64,000 bases of DNA from Phallusia mammillata (lineage: Eukaryota > Chordata > Ascidiacea > Phlebobranchia > Ascidiidae): contig QLIY01000028.1 in assembly GCA_003260075.1 (NCBI GenBank), forward strand, positions 128,937 to 192,936, given 5' to 3'. The position numbers and the translations under genes are program-made. Positions 57,607 through 64,000 of the stretch are shown in pieces. Under the pieces are notes generated by a model that did not search any database, was not told where the DNA came from, and saw only the letters and a program-made list of their open reading frames with translations. Numbering within the stretch: the first letter of the stretch is position 1; the number at the start of each line of letters is the position of its first letter.

Positions 57607-59442
57607 CTTTGTGTTCTTAAACTGTGTGTTCTTGTGATTGTACTCAAGAGGTAAGAAACGATGTGTAATTTAAATTGATAGTTTTATAGTTTGCAAATGT
57701 TGAGGGATGCTTTTGGGAGGATAAAATAATCGTATTTACTTATAGATTTTAAACGTTAATTGGGAATTTTCACACAATTATAAATCTTTCTATTTATCCG
57801 TTTTGATTCTCCGTAGACTTTGCACGTCGGTCGTAGGTTTTTTCGTTCGCAATGGAAAAAATCACTATTCAAAACGTTTTAACTAGAAAAGGTCAACATG
57901 TGGTAACGAAGCTGGTTACAACTGACACAAAACTTTGAGAACGTCAACTGATTTTAATCGGAAGTGGGTGACATCACAAACCCACTTCTCCTTGGACCGG
58001 CCCCAAATGCAGTTGTTACCCCAAACATGTTTACATCGTCACTACTTTGGGTGTAACACACAATGACTGTGCGGTGAGTTATGTGGAGTGTCTATCAGTT
58101 GAAACGTTTGATACAGGTCCGCTTGTGTGGTCCGAAGTTTAAGAAGAAAGTCATTATTTGTGAAGACAACTTGTTAAACATAGGCTATACGCCCTAATCG
58201 TTCTTCACCAAAAAAATAAACTAGTACTTGTACGGAAGAATTTTTTCAGTGGTGTGAGATGAGCTACCTCATTAGGATTGTAACAACGTGTGAAATCTAC
58301 TCTCTACTACCACAGCGCGGATTATTTTAGTGGCTTGGTGCATAAGCTAATAAGTGGTGGAAAGTAGTTGTAGTGGAACAAGGCGTTCAAATTTCAGGTA
58401 CTTGTTATTTGAATTTATACTCAAGCCTACACAATGACGATTTCAAATGCAGCTTACCCACAATATTTGCAGTTATAGCAAGGTGCAATTAACACTAGCT
58501 AATTTGGCAATGTGGGTTGGTTCTGCCGATACAGCTACCGAAACAAGGCACATGTGAAACAGCTAAGAAGGTAAAGATTTAGTTATTACAGTGATCAGTT
58601 CTGCAGTGAGTGAACGGTTTTTAGGTACTATTATTTAAATTTGAAGTGGGTTTACTAATTTATCTAAGTTTACTCGTTTCGAAAACAAAAATTTTACCTT
58701 GTCGCGTAAAGCGTAAATAAGCATAATTTTGGCCTCCTATGTAAAAAAACAGTCGTAAACAATCATCTAATTTTCACAACACGACAAGCAAACGCATATC
58801 AATTTTGTGACATCTGCGGTAAATGCATCAGGTAAAGGTCTCAGTAGTTCGTCAAGTGTATTGCAAAAATGTAAATGCCAAAGTTTTGATTTAGTTCAAA
58901 GGCCTATATGGCACGCGCATGCCAAATTCTTATTATTCATTAATGTTTCACTACATATGAAGTATGACTAGAAGTGGTTTCTAAATAGCAATGTTATGGC
59001 TGCCGAACTGTAAAGACAGCAAAAGTGCGGGCAGCTCTTTATCTGTTGAATGTAAAGCGGTAAATCGCAACTTGAGGAAAACCGTGCGCATGCAGTCGCT
59101 GAAAGCTTAATTATTTGTGACAAGCGTTAGTTTTGCAGTGTAGGGGGCGAAGAAGGACTTGTATTCCAGAGTAGTAAAACTGAATTTTTATTAAACGCAG
59201 TAAGATAGCTTTTCAAACTAATTATGTGAAGTAAAAAGAAAGCGTGTGGGGAACAGTTGGTGTTAGGGCTAATAGTTTACTAGCAATATAACCGAGTTTT
59301 CGGCTCAAACCCGCCCCGATAAGCCCGGTCCGACTTACGATGTACACTCCATTTCACACCCGCTTTAAATTATGTGTTATATAATGCAGTTAGTGCCGTT
59401 AAACATTTACAGGAAGACACCAAATTGTAGCAGCCTGCAATA
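57497..59442. other. Spacer between caspase copies 1 and 2
   Basis: No gene recognised. Contains 57911-58191, a diverged copy of 53289-53566. It probably includes the old promoter of copy 2. Confidence 0.6.
57911..58191 (+). repeat. Diverged duplicate of the caspase upstream region (pair with 53289-53566)
   Basis: Second member of the duplicated upstream block. Relative to caspase copy 2 it stands about 1.25 kb upstream, versus about 2 kb for the first, so the units have since gained or lost sequence. Confidence 0.8.
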
Positions 59443-60867
59443 ATGAAATACAACACTGATGGGAATATAGGAAGTTTCTACATATTTAACAACATAGAGT
59501 TTCAGTACAGTAAGTTACAGTGGATATAGGAAGAAAACTTTTATTGAAAGTTGCATCAATTGTAGTGAAAGAGGAAAGAACCGGATCCGAAACAGACGAA
59601 AATGATCTTAGCTCAATGTTCGAGACGCTTGGCTTTAAAACAGACGTGATCCGCGCAGGCATCACCGACGTACATCCTTTGTGGAACTTGACTCTTTCGG
59701 AATTCAATGCGGCGAGTTATTTGGCAATGGTGTAGAATATATTTATTGCCGACAAGTAACATCGATCTGTTTTTGCAGACTCTCGATGAAATTGCAGGGA
59801 AAGACTTTGACTCTGTAAACAGTTTGGTGTTGGTATTTTTCTCTCACGGAGACGGTCAACACATATTGATGCACGATGGCAGATTTTGTATTGAAGACAA
59901 AATTGCAAAACAAACCAAAAATCTTCATTTTTCAGGTTCTAGTTTTAGAAAAATCGCCGGTATTTGTTTCAATAATTCTGTTTTTACCAGATGTGTCGGG
60001 GATCCGACATCGATGAATGTGTAGATTCATGCAGTGACGGAAAAACTGTACCTGATACCAACCTTATTGGGGATGACAATAAAAACGTGCCAAAATGTCT
60101 ATGATTGCTACCGAAGGAGTTGCGTTACAAACCATTCCAGCTTCTGCTGATTTTGTGATTTGCAACGCCTCTAGTGATGGTTAGCATTAAATAATGTCAT
60201 TTTTGGTTCACAAAGCTGCATGTCACAGATAGTCAGCTGCATATTTCAATTTGGCTGTAGAACATAACTTATAGTTGATTTTTCACAGGTTTCATGAGCT
60301 TTAGGCATGAAGAAAACGGTTCGTGGTTTATTCAATGTTTGGTCGAAGTGCTGAAGGAATATCATGAAAATAACGGTTAGGCTACCTCTATACACGTTCA
60401 CTTTATGACATGCGCCCGTAGGACAGAACACAACTTACTTTACTTAATCATAACGCAACTCCTTTTTATTGAATACACTACACCAAGCTTTCCAACATAT
60501 CTGGTCTACAGTTTTTGCTTATTGCTTACCATTTTTTCAGTAATGCAAAATGTTGTGTATGGCCACGAATTAAAAAAATCATCGCCGAGCATTTACAAAA
60601 CCCTTTCATAAACAGACGAAACCTGTATATTAACGATGGGTACTGTCACTGTTTAAAGGGGATTCTGAGGACATCACTTCCTTGTTGTCGATGGTGTCAG
60701 ACAAAACTGCTGAAAAAAAAGATTATGGGTTGATATTTAGGGACAACCAGCTTCACAAAAGGTGGTATAAGCAAATGCCTTCATTTTCATCAAGCCTCAG
60801 AAGTCCATTTAAATTGCCTCGCAACAATGCCGTTGGGCGTGCTCCACCTGATGGAGACATGCAATGA
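59443..60867 (+). pseudogene. Caspase-like tandem copy 2, disrupted
   Basis: Exon equivalents: 59443-59509, 59566-59711, 59779-59935, 59991-60179, 60289-60375, 60659-60867. Three exons have the same length as in copy 1 (146, 87 and 209). RTG, FFSHGDG, MCRG and GFMSFR motifs can still be seen. Exon 3 has lost 32 bases relative to copies 1 and 3, right before the active-site exon, removing the conserved segment ahead of KPKIF and shifting the frame. Exon 4 is 49 bases shorter than in copy 1. The two losses sum to 81, so frame is nominally regained, but the shifted frame between them meets a stop soon after entering exon 4. The active-site cysteine would not be translated in frame. It could still be transcribed or yield a short N-terminal product. 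Confidence 0.78.
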
Positions 60868-62043
60868 CTTCCCAAACCTATAGTGCCTGATTATTTCAGG
60901 ATTCCCAAGTTTTCAAACATATCAACAAATTATGACAATTTGCAATGTGTTTTTTCGCAGTTTCTTAGGATGATAATGTGACTCTGTGAATCCTTGTTAC
61001 CTTGCTGTGATTGGACGCTATCTTTGTGCAGGATAAAGTGCGAGAACCAATTGTAAAAGCACATATCTACAGTTTAACGCCTTTATTCGGATCATATGAA
61101 ACCCCGCACTCATTATATTCTAGAGATTCTATTAAATTTAAATTCATTTCAAACTTTCTCGTCTGTGCTTCCTTGTATATTGACGTGTCGCAATCTGTTG
61201 TGGAGAAGTACTAAACAAATGGAGCGAAGTGCAAGGCACCTGTGTGGAGATTGCTTGGACTCTGTCCTAACAAACTCTGCTTGGAAGGTTAAGGACATTG
61301 ATATATGTTTTGGTATCGCTTTTTGTGGTGACCAAATTAACCCTCATAAAGTTTTAACATAACCTCACTCGCCACCATTTCAACGGAAAGTTGAAGTAAT
61401 TGCGACACGACCACGTATTACAGAAACTGGCGTGTTGATTATGGCTTCGTTGTCGTTCGGCCATGGTAACGATAAATAAAAACGACAAGTAAAGCTATGT
61501 AACACACACTAACATTATATACACGTCTTTGAACGTTGCTTGTTCAAAAACAAAACTCCATGATAGCTTGGATACACATTGTAAATAGAACGTAAGTGTC
61601 CACTATATACAAGCTGTCGGTAGCTTTGTTTTTGATCAAACTATTAGTGTCAGTGAGTTACGACCGTTGGTATGGAAACGCACGCGACCTTTGTGTTGAA
61701 CTTTTGCTTCAAAATATTGTTTTGACTAAAACTGGCGTACACGGAACAGCGGTTTTTGTTTTTCTGTTTATTGTTGAAACAAATGGACTGACGCTATTTC
61801 TTTGGAAATCAGGTTTTTGTTCTGCTGGAAAGTTAGCGTTTTGTTAAGTTTAAATACACGGACCTTTAACTCCTCTGTTGGGTATCGCAATAAAAATGTC
61901 GATCCAGTTCCGCTCCAACGGTTGGATTTGTAAGCGAAGTATTGTAAGGTATCAATTCTTTAAACTCATTTACTCAACGTCGCTGTTAGCTTTAAAACCG
62001 GTGTCTCGGCTTCTTGTTTAGTAAGTCAGCTAAAGAATTGAAA
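60868..62043. other. Spacer between caspase copies 2 and 3
   Basis: No gene supported. Short open frames at 61011-61362 contain possible splice acceptors but no recognisable domain; an upstream exon of caspase copy 3 cannot be excluded. Confidence 0.5.
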
Positions 62044-63996
62044 ATGGAAACTTATCAGGAGGAAGTCTACCAAACTGGCAAGCAAATTGGAAAAGCATAT
62101 ATCTTTAATTTTACAAAATTTGATTCTGGTGAGTATAGGTTTGTTTGACGCACAGTTAAAGGAATAGGTTATAATCGGACTCTTGGACCATTTCTGTAGA
62201 TCCCAACGACCGGCGGCAAGGCTCTGGCAAGGATGCGGAAAAGCTAACAGACGTTTTTGATACATTTGGCTTTGAAACTAGAACTGAGACGGAGGATCAG
62301 GACCAGACTACACTTTCCATGTTTAACAAGGCAAGTGTATCACAAGTTTCTAACATTGCATTTGCTCTTGGCTAGGTGCTATAGAGGTCGTGATTTTTAG
62401 GTTAAGAGAGTCAATATAGTCACACATTTTAAAATGTATTTTTGTTTACTTCAAACAAAATATGTGACTGGGTGCAACTCTACACTAAAAACGTACGCAT
62501 TAAAATAAACTTGAAGATTACATGTTTTGGTATCGCAAGTTTTACTAATTGTGTCAACGAATGCAATCTAAGATATTTTGAGCCAAGAAGCCCCAAAAAG
62601 TCATTAAAAGCGCTACATCTTGTTTGTGAGCCATCGGTTCCCAGTCTTTGCTATAGAATTAGGAACTAGTGATGTACCGAATCGGCTAAATTTCGATTCG
62701 GCCGAAACCGAATATTCGGCGATTTTGCCGAATAAATTCGGCCGAATCAACCGAATCATTTATGACGTCACGCGAAGTCGTANTTCGGCCGAATAAATTC
62801 GGCAAACCGAATATTCGGTACATCTCTATTAGGAACCATGATATGTGTAAAAAAATCGGTTGCCGCTATTCCTGTTTGCAGAAACTAGATGATATCGCCA
62901 AACAGGACTTTTCTGATTTTGCAAGTTTGGTGATGGTGTTTATGTCACACGGAGATGGTCATCACATTTTCGTCAAGGACGGCAGATTTTTCATAGAGGA
63001 CATATACCAAAAATTTTATGGAAACAAGTGTGCTACGTTATTGGGAAAGCCCAAGATGTTTGTGTTTCAGGTCGTGTTTTATTTGTGGAAGTTTGTACTA
63101 AAACTTATGTAACAGTAGCACGGGCGGAAGTCCCCGGACGCAATCCGGAACTGATTTTAGTGGCCTCGTTATTCAGTAGGTAACTCGTTTTTTTTAACCA
63201 GAATTTATGTGTCGTGACGTCATTACGTTTTTAACCATTGTTATGACGTCATCAAATTCTACAAGCTAAAAAGTCGCCCCCAAAATTTGCTAAGGATTTG
63301 CGCCGCTGAACAGTAAAGTTATCAAACCTTATTACAGTTTTTACAGTGTATTGTAAAAAACGTTTGTTTCTGTTTCGAACAACCATACGATTTAGGCTTG
63401 TCGAGGTAACAAAACAAATGTAGCTGTGGACGAGTTGCCCCCGAAAACTGATGCTACCAGAGATGAAGGGGTTTCACTGCAAAGTCTTCCGGCTGATTCG
63501 GATTGTTTGGTCTGCAACGCAACAACTAAAGGTGGTGGCCATGTATTTAGTGATTTAAATTTGACCACATATATCTTAGAACGATGTGCTGTTTTTGTCC
63601 AAATTTATGACCGATCGGTTTATACTTTGATGAGATAGTTGCATTAACTGTTTAAACAACAACCTTTCGATTTTAAATACCTCAATTTCCTTAACGTGTT
63701 GATTGTACTACACGTAATTTGCTCGCCATGCTGTTCGCGATTAAGTGTGTTTATACATGAATTTTTTGGCCTTGAGTATTTAAACTAATTATAAAAAAAT
63801 GACATTAGTTTTGGTTTCACACGTATTTTGGTGCTGTCAAGATTTTCTTCGGGATGGTGACGGTTTTGATAACAGATTTGCAAACTGTTTGTTTGATTTA
63901 CTTCAAATTTAACAGGTTTTGTCAGCTTCCGAGATAAGGATAACGGTTCGTGGTACATCCAGACTTTGGCAAATGTGCTGCTGGCGTACTACAAGT
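62044..63996 (+). CDS. Caspase-like protease, tandem copy 3 (partial, continues right)
   Basis: Five exons seen: 62044-62128, 62200-62330, 62882-63070, 63396-63531, 63916-63996, the last followed by GTAA at the window edge. Phases are consistent. Intron 2 is GC-AG (AACAAG|GCAAGT). Features: IGKAYIFNFTKF first strand, pocket Arg in DRRQGS, H95 in FMSHGDG, Q135 and the intact active site QACRG with C137, then SDCLVCNATTK and GFVSFRDKDNGSWYIQTL at the start of the p10 subunit. The last p10 exon lies outside the window. The linker is shorter and less acidic than in copy 1. The first two exons sum to 216 bases, as in copy 1, although the boundary between them has moved by 15. Best candidate for the active enzyme of the cluster. 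A 162-bp hAT element sits in intron 2. Confidence 0.85.
62331..62881 (+). other. GC-AG intron in caspase copy 3
   Basis: The 551-base intron begins GCAAGT after AACAAG and ends TTGCAG before AAACTAGATG. Same codon position and phase 0 as in copies 1 and 2. It hosts a small hAT-like element close to its 3' end. Confidence 0.75.
62667..62828. mobile_element. hAT-like MITE (162 bp) in caspase copy 3 intron 2
   Basis: Terminal repeats TAGTGATGTACCGAAT and ATTCGGTACATCTCTA (reverse TAGAGATGTACCGAAT). The perfect 8-bp target duplication TTAGGAAC lies at 62659-62666 and 62829-62836. The interior consists of repeated TTCGGCCGAA palindromes able to form a long hairpin. One undetermined base is at 62783, near the hairpin centre. 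No coding capacity. It ends about 50 bases upstream of the exon 3 acceptor. Confidence 0.9.
63215..63252. promoter_or_regulatory. Pair of CRE-like palindromes
   Basis: GTGACGTCAT and ATGACGTCAT lie about 30 bases apart in intron 3 of caspase copy 3. TGACGTCA is the consensus for CREB/ATF factors, but such palindromes recur across this window, including inside coding exons. Confidence 0.25.
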
Positions 63997-64000
63997 GTAA

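Overview
This is a piece of an animal genome. Coding regions are split into short exons with GT-AG (and a few GC-AG) introns, codons are AT-rich, and protein families include ciliary proteins, a signal-peptide lectin-protease, a Kazal/EGF membrane protein and caspases. Short introns, close gene spacing, marked allelic divergence and the gene content suggest a tunicate such as a Ciona-like ascidian. That placement is inference. All gene models were spliced by eye; reading phase was checked at every junction given.

Layout. (1) 3363-10019: two ciliary genes, CFAP299 (minus, only its first two exons seen) and CFAP96 (plus), stand head to head across a roughly 0.9 kb shared upstream region with two X-box-like motifs. 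(2) 13242-15922: a complete five-exon minus-strand gene for a two-pass membrane protein with three PPxY motifs. (3) 19532-25653: a complete eleven-exon minus-strand gene joining a signal peptide, a galectin-like domain and a trypsin-like serine protease. This is the most unusual gene in the window. (4) 29452-31955: a complete five-exon minus-strand gene for a type I membrane protein with follistatin/Kazal and EGF-like modules, resembling tomoregulin (TMEFF). (5) 31956-55537: about 23.6 kb with no gene I can support. (6) 55538-64000: three tandem plus-strand caspase-like genes. The first is open but carries an altered active-site pentapeptide, the second is broken by two frame-breaking deletions, and the third has an intact active site and runs off the right edge. 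All three share a GC-AG intron at the same codon.

Mobile elements and assembly. Three non-autonomous hAT-like elements have terminal inverted repeats and 8-bp target duplications (2771-3245, 7685-8116, 62667-62828). Homopolymer C or G tracts, mostly exactly 10 bases, are flanked by near-identical direct repeats. They look like scaffold gaps between unmerged, overlapping allelic contig ends rather than biology. One 97-base tract lies inside the last part of CFAP96. The long poly-proline reading frames come from these tracts.

How the genes relate. The ciliary pair probably shares regulation. The lectin-protease has the logic of a recognition module tethered to an activatable protease, as in lectin-complement proteases. 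With the caspase cluster this gives the window a possible innate-defence or cell-death theme, which is inference only.
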